NCBI GenBank assembly: GCA_013032095.1
Contig: WQBJ01000006.1
Location: 62,001 to 126,000, forward strand
DNA from: Ruegeria atlantica
Lineage (GTDB): Bacteria > Pseudomonadota > Alphaproteobacteria > Rhodobacterales > Rhodobacteraceae
Direction: 5' to 3'
DNA length: 64,000 nucleotides
A model generated the notes under the pieces. The model saw nothing but the letters and a program-made list of their open reading frames with translations, ran no database searches and was not told the origin of the DNA. Below, one piece after another: positions 17,645-26,569 of this stretch. Each line of letters opens with the position of its first letter. Position 1 is the stretch's first letter. The position numbers were made by a program, and so were the translations under genes.

Positions 17645-18398
17645 GGGTCGTTCGCAGTTCGACAATGGATTTGCCCAGACGGAAGGGCGCTGCAAAGCTG
17701 ACCAGACATAGCGCGATGATCTGCAATACCAGAATATGTGCGTTGGCTTGCAGGTATTCCCATTCATCCTTCAGCTTGCCGACCTGCTCGATCAGGTCGT
17801 CATAGCTCTGGGCGAGAATCAGGTAATCTCCGGCGATGGCGGGCACCTTGCGGCGCATACTGTCAATGGCGGTCCGGGTCGCGTCGTCCAGTGTGGTAAA
17901 GACCAGAAACTGGTCGATATCGAATGCGTCGGCCTTGGCGGCCATCTGGTCCATCTCGTCCTTTTCCTGCCGCCCGAACAGGAAATGCAACCCTTGCAGC
18001 GGGGCGACCTCATTGGTCACGGCGATGAACAAAGGCAGGTCGGCATTGCTGGCGGTGGAGGCGGACAGGAATTCGACCTTGTCGCACAGAACAGCGGTGT
18101 CCGGATCATAGGCCGGTTCGCAGAAGCGTAACCGGAACCGCGCTGCATCACGATCAAAGGCCAGTGACGCGGCGTAGGCGACGTCGATCTGCCGGTCCAG
18201 ACGCGAACTGTCAGCGGTGTAAAGCCCGGCCATAACTGCCACCAGTGCGCCTATGCCGCCAAGAACGACCCACACCAAGTCGGCCAGTTTCCACGCCCGG
18301 TGTCCGGCCGGTTTACGAAACAGAAATGCGGTGCCGACGGATCCAAGAACAAAGAACAGGATCAGCAGCGGCAACTGGTTTTCGGTCACAAATGTCAT
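17520..18398 (-). CDS. hypothetical membrane protein overlapping the glycosyltransferase
   Basis: This 292-residue protein has two N-terminal membrane helices (about residues 9-26 and 40-60), a roughly 170-residue region likely facing the periplasm, with two cysteines (RFCEPAYDPDTAVLCDK), and a third helix near 235-255 (HILVLQIIALCLVSFAA). A Pro/Ser/Thr-rich tail follows. That tail is antisense to the conserved end of the glycosyltransferase, so the overlap probably arose by loss of an earlier stop. The ATG at 18398 is preferred. I do not recognise the family. Confidence 0.55.
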   Translation of the reverse strand: MTFVTENQLPLLILFFVLGSVGTAFLFRKPAGHRAWKLADLVWVVLGGIGALVAVMAGLYTADSSRLDRQIDVAYAASLAFDRDAARFRLRFCEPAYDPDTAVLCDKVEFLSASTASNADLPLFIAVTNEVAPLQGLHFLFGRQEKDEMDQMAAKADAFDIDQFLVFTTLDDATRTAIDSMRRKVPAIAGDYLILAQSYDDLIEQVGKLKDEWEYLQANAHILVLQIIALCLVSFAAPFRLGKSIVELRTTLIADTPEPTVPDQPPENTASESTGSVRPDAATPPAHSGPHS

Positions 18399-18465
18399 GA
18401 CACCAAAGTGACCGCGCGCCTTCACGCTGGCAACACTCCTCACGGTCAGTTGTAGAGGTGCAGAC

Positions 18466-19335
18466 CTAAGATCCTGAGCTTTGGCCGAATTTCCGGAACA
18501 GCCTGGTGCGGTCAAAGGCTTGTTCCAGCTCGTCGGTACGCTCTTTGACCGAATCCCACAGGCGTTCCTGAACCTCGGCGATCACACATTCCATGAGCAT
18601 CAGAATGGCGGCCATCGAGTCCCAGGCAGAAGGCGCAGCGATCCGAGCAGCAAAGGTGTGTTTGGCTAGCCGGTGAATGGGCGAGCGCCACTGATCGGTG
18701 AACAGAACGATTTCGGCCTCGCGTTCCTGACACAGCTGCCCGATCAGCATGGTAGAGTTCTCATAGCGTCGAACATCCAGCGCGATCAGCACGTCGCCTT
18801 TGCGCACATCCAGCAGATCATGCGTCCACGATGCCGCAAAGGGAAGCAGCCGGACATCCGGGCGGATCATCTGCAGATGCAGGTAAAGGTATTGCGCCAG
18901 CGTACCGGTAATGCGTCCGCCGGTAATGAAAATACGCCGGTCAGGGTCGCTGAGCAGGCTACAGAAACTGTCAAACTCTGCGGGATCAACTTCATCAATC
19001 GTGCGTTTCTGGTTGGCCAGCGCTTGTTGGGAATATCGGTTCAGGATGTGCTCTTCGGGCAGGTCGTTCTGCCAGACGTCACGCTTGGCGACTGGCCCCG
19101 ATATCATCTCCTTCACCTCACCGCGCAGAGCGGCCTGGAACTGCGGATAGCCGCCAAAGCCTGTTTTCTGCAGCATCCGCGCCACGGTGGTGGTGGAAAC
19201 AGAGGCAGCGCTGGCCAACTCGGTAATGCTGCCTAGGCCTGCCATCGGGTAGTCGTCCAACAGGACGCTGATCAATTGCCTCTCAGACGGGGTCATTGCG
19301 TCCCGATGGGCCAGCAGCCTGTCCGTCACCCGCAC
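18466..19335 (-). CDS. MurR/RpiR-family transcriptional regulator
   Basis: Length 289 residues. It has an N-terminal RpiR helix-turn-helix (MTPSERQLISVLLDDYP..., SITELASAASVSTTTVARMLQKTGF) and a C-terminal SIS domain (RIFITGGRITGTLAQYLYLHL, then GDVLIALDVRRYENST). RpiR regulators usually sense phosphosugars, but related forms control amino-compound catabolism. The start is taken as GTG 19335 because AGGAGGA sits 8 bases upstream; the in-frame ATG at 19353 has no ribosome site. It faces the amidohydrolase/TRAP run and a palindrome lies between them. Confidence 0.87.
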   Translation of the reverse strand: MRVTDRLLAHRDAMTPSERQLISVLLDDYPMAGLGSITELASAASVSTTTVARMLQKTGFGGYPQFQAALRGEVKEMISGPVAKRDVWQNDLPEEHILNRYSQQALANQKRTIDEVDPAEFDSFCSLLSDPDRRIFITGGRITGTLAQYLYLHLQMIRPDVRLLPFAASWTHDLLDVRKGDVLIALDVRRYENSTMLIGQLCQEREAEIVLFTDQWRSPIHRLAKHTFAARIAAPSAWDSMAAILMLMECVIAEVQERLWDSVKERTDELEQAFDRTRLFRKFGQSSGS

Positions 19336-19423
19336 GTGTGAGTCCTCCTGCATTAGTTTTACGCGTCTGTGTGAAGAATTTTTCAGCACAATCTTGTCTG
19401 TTTCGATTTGTACAGGAAAATTA

Positions 19424-19453
19424 TTGACAGGTGAATGCGTCATGTGGAAATTT
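19424..19453 (+). promoter_or_regulatory. candidate sigma-70 promoter of the TRAP/GS run
   Basis: A consensus TTGACA -35 at 19424-19429 is followed after 17-18 bases by an AT-rich -10 region (GAAATT or AAATTT, 19447-19453). The -10 is weak, which would suit a regulated promoter. Its position implies that transcription starts near 19460, which excludes the in-frame ATG at 19435 as the start of the next gene. Confidence 0.5.
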
Positions 19454-19460
19454 TTCCACA
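19443..19460. promoter_or_regulatory. 18-bp palindrome, probable RpiR operator
   Basis: TGTGGAAA-TT-TTTCCACA has perfect 8-base arms around two T. It lies in the regulator/operon intergenic region over the candidate -10 element. This is the usual geometry for a repressor site; the binding protein is inferred from adjacency. Confidence 0.6.
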
Positions 19461-19491
19461 AACCTATTTTTCGGAATCACAGGGTGGTGTT

Positions 19492-20247
19492 TTGGACTTC
19501 GGAACTGTTGTTCACACAGATACAGCGGACGGAACGCCTGAGGTGTTGTTGGTATGCGAGCATGCCTCGAACCGCATTCCGGAGTTTCTGGGCGATATGG
19601 GGCTGACCGCCGCGGCGCGGGAAAGCCACATTGCCTGGGATCCCGGCGCGCTGGGTGTGGCGCAGCATATGGCAGAGCGAATGTCCGCGCCCTTGATCCA
19701 CGGCGGTGTTTCTCGTCTGGTCTACGACTGCAATCGCCCACCCGAAGCCCCAGGGGCCATGCCGACTAAAAGCGAGGAGTATGAAATCCCTGCCAACGTG
19801 TCGATGACACCGAAAGAGCGGCAAGCACGGATTGAGAACGTTTATGTTCCGTTTTCTGACGCCCTGTCGGCGCAGATTGCGCAAAATCGCTCCTCGCTAA
19901 AGTTGATGGTGACGGTTCATAGTTTCACTCCGGTCTACCACGGGCAGCAGAGAGATGTTGAGCTGGGCCTGTTGCACGGGCGCGACGACCGGTTTGCAGT
20001 GGCGATGATGGAAGCGGCCCAACCGAACGCACCATTTGTAACACGCCTGAACGAGCCCTATTCGGCCACCGACGGGGTGGCGCATACTCTGGACGCGCAC
20101 GCCAATGCGAACGCGCTTCCCAACGTGATGATCGAGATACGCAACGATCTGATCCGTACACCCGATCAGCAACGCGCGATGGCGGATTATCTGGTGCCGT
20201 GGATCAATCGGATTTTGGCTGAGTTTCCAGAGGGTGGCGCGACGTGA
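19492..20247 (+). CDS. N-formylglutamate amidohydrolase-like protein
   Basis: A 251-residue FGase-fold protein of the COG3931 type. Visible motifs are VCEHASNRIP (22-30), SHIAWDPGA, SRLVYDCNRPP, a VTVHSFTPVYHG block and MIEIRNDLI; the His, Glu and Asp residues resemble the zinc site of HutG-type amidohydrolases. No hut genes are nearby, so the substrate may be another N-acyl or gamma-glutamyl amide. The TTG at 19492 is chosen because AGGGTGG precedes it and because the promoter lies downstream of the alternative ATG (19435). Its stop overlaps the next GTG start by 4 bases. Confidence 0.75.
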   Translation: MDFGTVVHTDTADGTPEVLLVCEHASNRIPEFLGDMGLTAAARESHIAWDPGALGVAQHMAERMSAPLIHGGVSRLVYDCNRPPEAPGAMPTKSEEYEIPANVSMTPKERQARIENVYVPFSDALSAQIAQNRSSLKLMVTVHSFTPVYHGQQRDVELGLLHGRDDRFAVAMMEAAQPNAPFVTRLNEPYSATDGVAHTLDAHANANALPNVMIEIRNDLIRTPDQQRAMADYLVPWINRILAEFPEGGAT

Positions 20248-20828
20248 TCCGGGCGATGGCGGCATATGTTCGAGTTGTCGATGCGGTCAACTACCGGATC
20301 GGCCGAGTGATGATGTGGGGCCTGTTCGTGATGATGGGTATCCTGCTGTGGTCCTCGATTTCGAAGACGTTTTTTCTGCCTTCGTTGTGGACGCTGGAAA
20401 TGGCGCAGTTCGCTATGGTGACCTATTACATCGTGGGCGGGCCGTATTCTATCCAACTGGGATCGAATGTGCGGATGGACCTGTTCTATCACAATTGGAG
20501 CCCACGCAAGAAAGCCTGGTTCGATGCCTTCACTGTCATCATGCTGATCCTGTATCTGGGCGTGTTGTTTTATGGCGGGCTTGGCTCGACTGCCTATAGC
20601 CTTGGATATTGGGGCGATGAGCCTTTGTCCTATTTCATCGGCCTGATCACGGGCAGCGAGGAGATCGGGCGGCTGGAACGCTCCTCCACCGCATGGCGGC
20701 CCTATATCTGGCCGGTCAAAGCCATCATGGTGTTCGGCTTTTTCCTGATGCTGCTGCAAGCGATATCGGAATTCTTCAAAGACATAGCCCGGATCAACGG
20801 GCAGGAAATCGGGGTGGCACGGGCATGA
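20244..20828 (+). CDS. TRAP transporter small permease (DctQ)
   Basis: A 194-residue integral membrane protein with four predicted helices (RVMMWGLFVMMGILLWSSI; ALEMAQFAMVTYYIVGG-like; FTVIMLILYLGVLFYGG; AIMVFGFFLMLLQAI). It has the DctQ features of a helix-2 region TLEMAQFA and GSNVRMDLFY. It couples the binding protein to the large permease. The GTG start overlaps the amidohydrolase stop (GTGA), and its end overlaps the DctM start by 4 bases. Confidence 0.92.
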   Translation: MIRAMAAYVRVVDAVNYRIGRVMMWGLFVMMGILLWSSISKTFFLPSLWTLEMAQFAMVTYYIVGGPYSIQLGSNVRMDLFYHNWSPRKKAWFDAFTVIMLILYLGVLFYGGLGSTAYSLGYWGDEPLSYFIGLITGSEEIGRLERSSTAWRPYIWPVKAIMVFGFFLMLLQAISEFFKDIARINGQEIGVARA

Positions 20829-22144
20829 GCCAGGAATTTATTGCCATCTTCATGTTCGCGCTGATGATGCTGATGCTGTTCACTGGGCAGCGCGTTTTTG
20901 GCGCGATCGGGGCAGTGGCCACTATCGCCGCATTGGCGCTTTGGGGGACTGGGGGACAGGATATCCCTTTCTCGGCCGCTATGAAGCTAATGAAATGGTA
21001 CCCGCTACTGACGCTGCCGATGTTCATCTTCATGGGCTATGTGCTGTCCGAGAGCCGCCTGGCCGATGACCTGTATCGAATGTTCCATGTGTGGATGGGG
21101 CCGGTAAATGGCGGGTTGGCGATTGGGACGATCGGCCTGATGGTACTGGTTTCGGCCATGAACGGGCTCAGTGTAGCGGGCATGGCGATCGGCGCGACCA
21201 TTGCGCTGCCGGAACTGTTGCGGCGCGGCTATGACAAGACGATGGTGACCGGTGTCATTCAGGCGGGGTCCAGTCTGGGTATCCTCGTGCCGCCTTCGGT
21301 GGTGCTGGTACTCTACGCCATGATCGCGCGACAACCGGTTGGGCAGCTGTGGTTGGCTGGTATCGTGCCAGGCTTGCTGATGGCCGGTTTGTTCATCCTG
21401 TACATCTGGATCCGCTGCCGCATTCAGCCGCATCTCGGCCCTGCGATGGAAGATGCACACGAGGTGCCGTGGTCCGAGAAAATCCGGTTGCTGGGGGCAG
21501 GGGCCCTGCCGCTGATCATCTTTGCCGCCATGATGGTGCCGTTTGTGAACGGCTGGACCTCGTTGGTGGAAAGCTCGGCCATCGGGGCGCTGACGGCGCT
21601 GGTTGTGTCGGTTGTTAAACGTCGGATGACGTGGAAGATTTTCGAGGATTGCACCAAGCAAACGCTAGCGATCTCGTGCATGTTCATGTGGATCATCCTC
21701 GCCGCGTTAGGTTTCGGAGCTGTGTTCGACGGGTTGGGCGCTGTGAAGGCCATCGAGAATCTGTTCACCGAGCAATTGGGCCTGTCGCCCTGGATGATCC
21801 TGATCCTGATGCAGCTCAGCTTTATCGTCATGGGCACGTTCCTGGACGACACGGCCATGCTGGTGATCGTGGCCCCGCTTTACGTACCGTTGGTCGGTGC
21901 GCTGGGTTTCGATCTGATCTGGTACGGGGTGCTGTACACGATCACCACCCAGATCGCCTATATGACGCCCCCCTTCGGCTATAACCTGTTTCTGATGCGT
22001 GCAATGGCGCCGCCCGAGATCGGGCTGAAGGACATTTACCGCTCGATCATTCCCTTTGTCGGCGTGATGGTGCTGGCCCTGATTATTATAATGGCATTCC
22101 CGGAGATCGCACTTTGGTTGCCCGGCTATATCTATGGAAATTAA
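20825..22144 (+). CDS. TRAP transporter large permease (DctM)
   Basis: A protein of 439 residues with about 12 hydrophobic helices. DctM patterns include TLPMFIFMGYVLSESRLADDLY, GGLAIGTIGLMVLVSAMNGLSVA, GSSLGILVPPSVVLVLY and LDDTAMLVIVAPLYVPLV near the end, with YMTPPFGYNLF. It carries the Na+-coupled transport pathway. The ATG at 20825 overlaps the DctQ stop (ATGA). Confidence 0.94.
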   Translation: MSQEFIAIFMFALMMLMLFTGQRVFGAIGAVATIAALALWGTGGQDIPFSAAMKLMKWYPLLTLPMFIFMGYVLSESRLADDLYRMFHVWMGPVNGGLAIGTIGLMVLVSAMNGLSVAGMAIGATIALPELLRRGYDKTMVTGVIQAGSSLGILVPPSVVLVLYAMIARQPVGQLWLAGIVPGLLMAGLFILYIWIRCRIQPHLGPAMEDAHEVPWSEKIRLLGAGALPLIIFAAMMVPFVNGWTSLVESSAIGALTALVVSVVKRRMTWKIFEDCTKQTLAISCMFMWIILAALGFGAVFDGLGAVKAIENLFTEQLGLSPWMILILMQLSFIVMGTFLDDTAMLVIVAPLYVPLVGALGFDLIWYGVLYTITTQIAYMTPPFGYNLFLMRAMAPPEIGLKDIYRSIIPFVGVMVLALIIIMAFPEIALWLPGYIYGN

Positions 22145-22195
22145 TAAGAATGCCCGACGAATGGGCACGGAAAACTTCAACGGAGAGGAATTGAC

Positions 22196-23230
22196 ATGAC
22201 TACGAGACGTAAGTTCTTACAAACCGCTGGGGTGGGCGTTGCCGCTGCACCTTTGGCCGCACCTGCGTTGGCGCAAAGCACTATCACTTGGCGAATGCAG
22301 ACCTACGCCGGTCCCGCGCTTGCCGAGCACGTAATCGACCCGGCCATCAAGATGTTCAACCAGATCGCCGGCGACCGGATGCAGATCGAGCTGTTCTATG
22401 CCGATCAACTTGTTCCAACCGGAGAGCTATTCCGTGCCATGCAGAAAGGCACCATCGACGCGGTGCAATCGGACGATGACTCGATGGCCTCGCCGACCGA
22501 AGTCACTGTGTTCGGCGGCTATTTCCCATTTGCGTCGCGTTATTCGTTGGACGTGCCTGTGTTGTTCAACCAATGGGGCCTGAACGAAATCTGGGACGAA
22601 GAATATTCCAAGGTCGGCGTCAAACACATCAGCGCCGGTGCATGGGATCCGTGCCACTTTGCCACTAAAGACCCTATCAACAGCTTGGCCGACCTGCAGG
22701 GCAAGCGCGTCTTTACCTTCCCAACAGCGGGCCGGTTCCTTTCGCAGTTCGGCGTGGTGCCCGTCACCCTGCCATGGGAAGATATCGAGGTCGCGGTTCA
22801 AACCGGCGAGTTGGACGGCATTGCATGGTCGGGCATCACCGAGGACTACACCGTCGGTTGGGCTGATGTGACCAATTATTTCCTGACCAACAACATCTCG
22901 GGCGCTTGGGCGGGGCACTTCTTTGCCAATATGGACCGTTGGAACGAGTTGCCTGAGGATCTGCAAACTCTGTTCAAGGTTTGCTGTGATCAGTCGCACT
23001 ACTATCGTCAGTGGTGGTATTGGGGCGGCGAAGCCAACCTGCGTGTGAACGGCACCAAGATGCAGTTGACTACTATCCCGGATGAGGAATGGGCAACCGT
23101 GGAAGAAGCCGCCGTGAAGTTCTGGGATGAGATCGCAGCGGAGTCCGAAACCAAGGCAAAGGTTGTCGACATATTCAAGCGTTACAACGCTGAGATGCTC
23201 AAGGCCGGTCGCCCCTATCGCTATACTTAA
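22196..23230 (+). CDS. TRAP transporter substrate-binding protein (DctP)
   Basis: A 344-residue periplasmic binding protein with a twin-arginine signal (TRRKFLQTAGVGVAAAPLAAPALAQ without interruption; cleavage near residue 26). The mature part has the DctP pattern WRMQTYAGPALAEHV, LFRAMQKGTIDAVQ, DLQGKRVFTF and ELDGIAWSG. In DctP proteins an Arg in the equivalent of GKR binds carboxylates; here an aromatic-rich region (YYRQWWYWGGEANL) hints at a cationic or alcohol-type ligand, but this is only inference. It follows DctM by 51 bases. Confidence 0.93.
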   Translation: MTTRRKFLQTAGVGVAAAPLAAPALAQSTITWRMQTYAGPALAEHVIDPAIKMFNQIAGDRMQIELFYADQLVPTGELFRAMQKGTIDAVQSDDDSMASPTEVTVFGGYFPFASRYSLDVPVLFNQWGLNEIWDEEYSKVGVKHISAGAWDPCHFATKDPINSLADLQGKRVFTFPTAGRFLSQFGVVPVTLPWEDIEVAVQTGELDGIAWSGITEDYTVGWADVTNYFLTNNISGAWAGHFFANMDRWNELPEDLQTLFKVCCDQSHYYRQWWYWGGEANLRVNGTKMQLTTIPDEEWATVEEAAVKFWDEIAAESETKAKVVDIFKRYNAEMLKAGRPYRYT

Positions 23231-23239
23231 ATCCAATGT

Positions 23240-23269
23240 CCCGACGCGCGTGAGAGACCGCGCGTCGGG
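23240..23269. repeat. 11-bp inverted repeat after dctP
   Basis: CCCGACGCGCG and CGCGCGTCGGG are perfect arms around an 8-base loop. No T run follows, so this is more likely an mRNA-stabilising or partially attenuating stem between dctP and the Na/Pi-type transporter than a full terminator. Confidence 0.7.
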
Positions 23270-23375
23270 ATTGAACAAACGGAAATGAAGCCTCGTATGC
23301 TAACTCTCATTTCGAGAACAGAAAACGGATACTGTGGCCGCAGTGACGCGACCCGGTGCGGCGAGGTGTGAAAAT

Positions 23376-25061
23376 ATGGCTATTGCTGGCTTTTTGATCG
23401 AGATTTTCGCGGCGACCATGTTGCTGCTGTTTGCCGTGCGGCTGGTGCGCACCGGCATCGAGCGGCGCTTTGGCGCGCTGTTTCAGTCGATCCTGACGCG
23501 CCACTCCAATACCTTCGTTGCGGGTGGAGCTGGAATGGTTCTGGCCACGATCCTGCAAAGCTCGGCTGCGGTTACGGTTTTGCTGACCGGCTTTGCGGCG
23601 GCGGGAATGGTGAGTTTTGGCCTCGCGTTGGCCGGTGTCCTAGGGGCCGATCTGGGAGCGGCGCTGGTCATTCAGGTGCTGTCCTATGATCTGGGATGGC
23701 TGCAGCCGGTCTTACTGGCGCTTGGCGGATGGCTGTACCTAAAATCCGAGCGGGCGAACGTGCGGTTGATCGGGCGGATCGTTCTGGGTATCGCCTTCAT
23801 CCTTATCTCGCTTCAGTTTCTGCGCGATGCGGTCGACCCGATCCGCGAAAGCGCCTTTCTACCGGCTATCGCCGGGTACTTGGAGAGTGACTATTTCAGC
23901 GCCTTCATCGTGGGCGCGGTGCTGGCCTTTGTCATGCACAGCTCGGTCGCGACGATCTTGATGTGCGTGACACTGGTGCAGATCGGCGCGATTCCATTTG
24001 CAGCCGGACTCTCGCTGGTGCTCGGGGCCAACTTGGGGTCGGCCTTCATCCCGATTTGGCTGACGCGGGACCTGACCGTTTCAGCCCGCCGTATCCCACT
24101 TGCAAACTTGCTGTTGCGGGGCAGTGCGGCACTGGTGATGCTGATGGTGGTAAATGTGACCGGCGCGCATGAGGCGCTGATGGTCGCGGGGGCAGGACAG
24201 TCTCTCATCCTAGCGCATATCGGTTTTAATCTCGCCGTCTTTGTGCTGGCGACCGGCTTTGTGAACTGGCTGGAAAGACCAATGAGCGTTTTGCTGCCGG
24301 AGCCCAAGACCGAGACAAATGTGATGGATCAGTTCTCGGACGCGCTCAGCCCGCTTGGCGATCCCAGCGCATCGGGGGCGAATGTGGCTATGTCCTCGGT
24401 CCGGCATGAGCTGTTGCAGATGGTGACGCAGGTCGAACGCATGTTCCGCCCGGTGCTGGACATTTACGAACAGGACGATAGCGATGCCATTTCGGCCCTG
24501 TGGCAGCAGGATGAGAGGGTGAACGCGCAACTGACGGACATACGGCGCTTTGTCGCTCGGATGCCGCGCCAGAATATGAGCAAGGCACAGATTAAAGCTG
24601 CACGCGGACTGGTTGAATACGCCATCCGGTTAGAGGCGGCGGGCGATGTGGTCTCGAACCGTATGACACGCACGGCGCAGATCAAACACACCGAGCGGAC
24701 CGAGTTTTCGACGCAGGGCTGGAAAGAGTTGAAGGATCTGCACGCAACCATTCTGGAGAGCTTCTCGCTGGCGCGTCACGTGCTGCTGGTCGACGACATG
24801 GATTGCGCGCGTCGCCTGGTGTTGGACAAGGCCGAGGTCAAACGATTGTCGCGCCACAGCCGTAAGGCGCATCTGAAACGGCTGGAACGCGGGCAGACGG
24901 AAAGTTTCCGGTCCAGCGATCTGCATCTTGAGACATTGCGGGCCATGCGTGACCTGCACGGGCACATCGCCGCCATCGCCTATCCGATCCTATACAAGAG
25001 CGGGCAGGTTCTGGAAACGCGACTGGTCATGGAAATGGAAAAGAACACGGCCGACGATTAA
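23376..25061 (+). CDS. Na/Pi cotransporter family protein with PhoU-like tail
   Basis: A 561-residue protein with two PNaS repeats. The first carries the QSS motif at residues 61-63 (LQSSAAVTVLL). The second has His in place of Gln (MHSSVATIL, about 187-193). About eight membrane helices are followed by a soluble PhoU-like helical region of some 220 residues (HELLQMVTQVERMFRPVLD... ending MEMEKNTADD). Family members move sodium with phosphate or other anions. ATG 23376 follows GAGGTG. It sits between the TRAP genes and the GS-like gene, so it may belong to the same regulon. Confidence 0.85.
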   Translation: MAIAGFLIEIFAATMLLLFAVRLVRTGIERRFGALFQSILTRHSNTFVAGGAGMVLATILQSSAAVTVLLTGFAAAGMVSFGLALAGVLGADLGAALVIQVLSYDLGWLQPVLLALGGWLYLKSERANVRLIGRIVLGIAFILISLQFLRDAVDPIRESAFLPAIAGYLESDYFSAFIVGAVLAFVMHSSVATILMCVTLVQIGAIPFAAGLSLVLGANLGSAFIPIWLTRDLTVSARRIPLANLLLRGSAALVMLMVVNVTGAHEALMVAGAGQSLILAHIGFNLAVFVLATGFVNWLERPMSVLLPEPKTETNVMDQFSDALSPLGDPSASGANVAMSSVRHELLQMVTQVERMFRPVLDIYEQDDSDAISALWQQDERVNAQLTDIRRFVARMPRQNMSKAQIKAARGLVEYAIRLEAAGDVVSNRMTRTAQIKHTERTEFSTQGWKELKDLHATILESFSLARHVLLVDDMDCARRLVLDKAEVKRLSRHSRKAHLKRLERGQTESFRSSDLHLETLRAMRDLHGHIAAIAYPILYKSGQVLETRLVMEMEKNTADD

Positions 25062-25109
25062 CGGTTGGGAACGCAAGCGAGAGACCAAGGGCTCTTTGAG
25101 TGACAAAGG

Positions 25110-26480
25110 ATGAACAGTATGGGCAATGAAGCACGTTTGGACGACCTGAAAGCCAAGGTCGATACCGGTGAGGTCGATACCGTGCTGGTTTGTATGGTTG
25201 ATATGCAGGGTCGTTTGATGGGCAAGCGGTTTCATGCGGGTCACTTTATTGCCGGAGCGTGGCAGGAGACGCATTGCTGCAACTATCTGCTGGCGACCGA
25301 TCTTGAGATGGGAACCCCGGACGGATATGCCTCGACCAGTTGGGAGAGGGGCTATGGCGATTATGTCATGAAGCCGGACCTGAACACTCTGCGTCCAGTG
25401 CCATGGCTTGAGGGCACGGTGATGGTGATGTGCGATGTGCTGGATCATCACACCCACGAAGAGGTGCCGCATGCGCCCCGATCGGTCCTGAAAAAGCAGG
25501 TCAACCGCCTGAAGGCCATGGGATATGAGGCCATGTGCGCGACCGAACTGGAGTTCTTCCTGTTCGAAAAAAGCTTTGATCAGATTCGTAAGGAAGGGTT
25601 CCGCGATCTGGAACCGATCTCGGGCTATAACGAAGATTATCACATCCTCCAGACCACCAAGGAAGAGCATGTGATGCGCCCGATCCGCAACCATCTGTGG
25701 AATGCGGGGATTCCGGTCGAGAACTCGAAGGGTGAGGCCGAGACCGGGCAGGAAGAACTGAACATCAAATACGCGCCCGCGATGGACACGGCAGAATATC
25801 ACTCGATTGCGAAGAATGCCGTTAAGGAGATCGCGTGGCAGCACGGCCATGCGGCGACGTTCCTGCCGAAATGGCATCACGACAAGGTTGGAAGTTCCTC
25901 GCATGTTCATCAGTCGCTCTGGGCCGACGGTCAGCCTGCGTTCTATGACAAGGCGGATGGGCTGGGCATGTCGGCGCTGATGAAAAGCTACATGGCTGGT
26001 TTGTTGAAATACGCCCCCGACTACACGTATTTCATGGCGCCTTACATCAACAGCTACAAGCGATTCATGAAGGGGACCTTCGCGCCCACGCGGATCATCT
26101 GGTCGGTGGATAACCGCACCGCCGGCTTCCGCCTGTGCGGCGATGGCACCAAGGCGGTTCGGGTTGAGTGCCGTATTCCCGGCTCGGACATGAACCCGTA
26201 TCTGGCGATGGCCGGTATGCTGGCTGCCGGGATTGCGGGCATTGAAGAAGGACTGGAGTTGCAGCCCGCCGCCACGGGCGACGTCTATCAGGGTGATACG
26301 GGAATGATCCCGGGCAACTTGCGCGCGGCGCGGGACGCGCTGCACGGGTCAGAGATGCTGCGCGGGGCCATGGGGGACGAGGTGGTCGACCACTATGCCC
26401 GCGCGGCGGAAGTCGAGATCGAGGAATTCGAGCGTGTGGTGACAGATTGGGAAGTGGCCCGCGGGTTCGAGCGAGCATAA
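25110..26480 (+). CDS. glutamine-synthetase-like gamma-glutamyl-amine ligase
   Basis: A 456-residue protein with both glutamine-synthetase domains: an N-terminal beta-grasp (DTVLVCMVDMQGRLMGKRF) and a catalytic domain with metal/glutamate motifs ATELEFFLF, GEAETGQEELNIKYAPA, KWHHDKVGSSSHVHQSLW and RVECRIPGSDMNPYLA. It lacks the C-terminal adenylylation-loop NLYDL pattern of GlnA. The sequence type is that of PuuA/IpuC/GlnA4-like ligases, which join glutamate to polyamines, isopropylamine or ethanolamine. Next come an aldehyde and an alcohol dehydrogenase, which fits gamma-glutamylation of an amino alcohol or amine. Confidence 0.85.
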   Translation: MNSMGNEARLDDLKAKVDTGEVDTVLVCMVDMQGRLMGKRFHAGHFIAGAWQETHCCNYLLATDLEMGTPDGYASTSWERGYGDYVMKPDLNTLRPVPWLEGTVMVMCDVLDHHTHEEVPHAPRSVLKKQVNRLKAMGYEAMCATELEFFLFEKSFDQIRKEGFRDLEPISGYNEDYHILQTTKEEHVMRPIRNHLWNAGIPVENSKGEAETGQEELNIKYAPAMDTAEYHSIAKNAVKEIAWQHGHAATFLPKWHHDKVGSSSHVHQSLWADGQPAFYDKADGLGMSALMKSYMAGLLKYAPDYTYFMAPYINSYKRFMKGTFAPTRIIWSVDNRTAGFRLCGDGTKAVRVECRIPGSDMNPYLAMAGMLAAGIAGIEEGLELQPAATGDVYQGDTGMIPGNLRAARDALHGSEMLRGAMGDEVVDHYARAAEVEIEEFERVVTDWEVARGFERA

Positions 26481-26569
26481 CGGGCAGCGTGGGAGGTCAA
26501 CCTCTCGCACCACCGATATTTGGGAATGAGGAAGCAGGGCGCACATGCCCTCTATGTGGAGTTGATGGC

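Noticed and set aside
24990..26345. 451-codon minus-strand frame antisense to the GS-like gene
   Set aside because: Rich in Arg/His with no recognisable motif; the plus strand holds a clear glutamine-synthetase fold.
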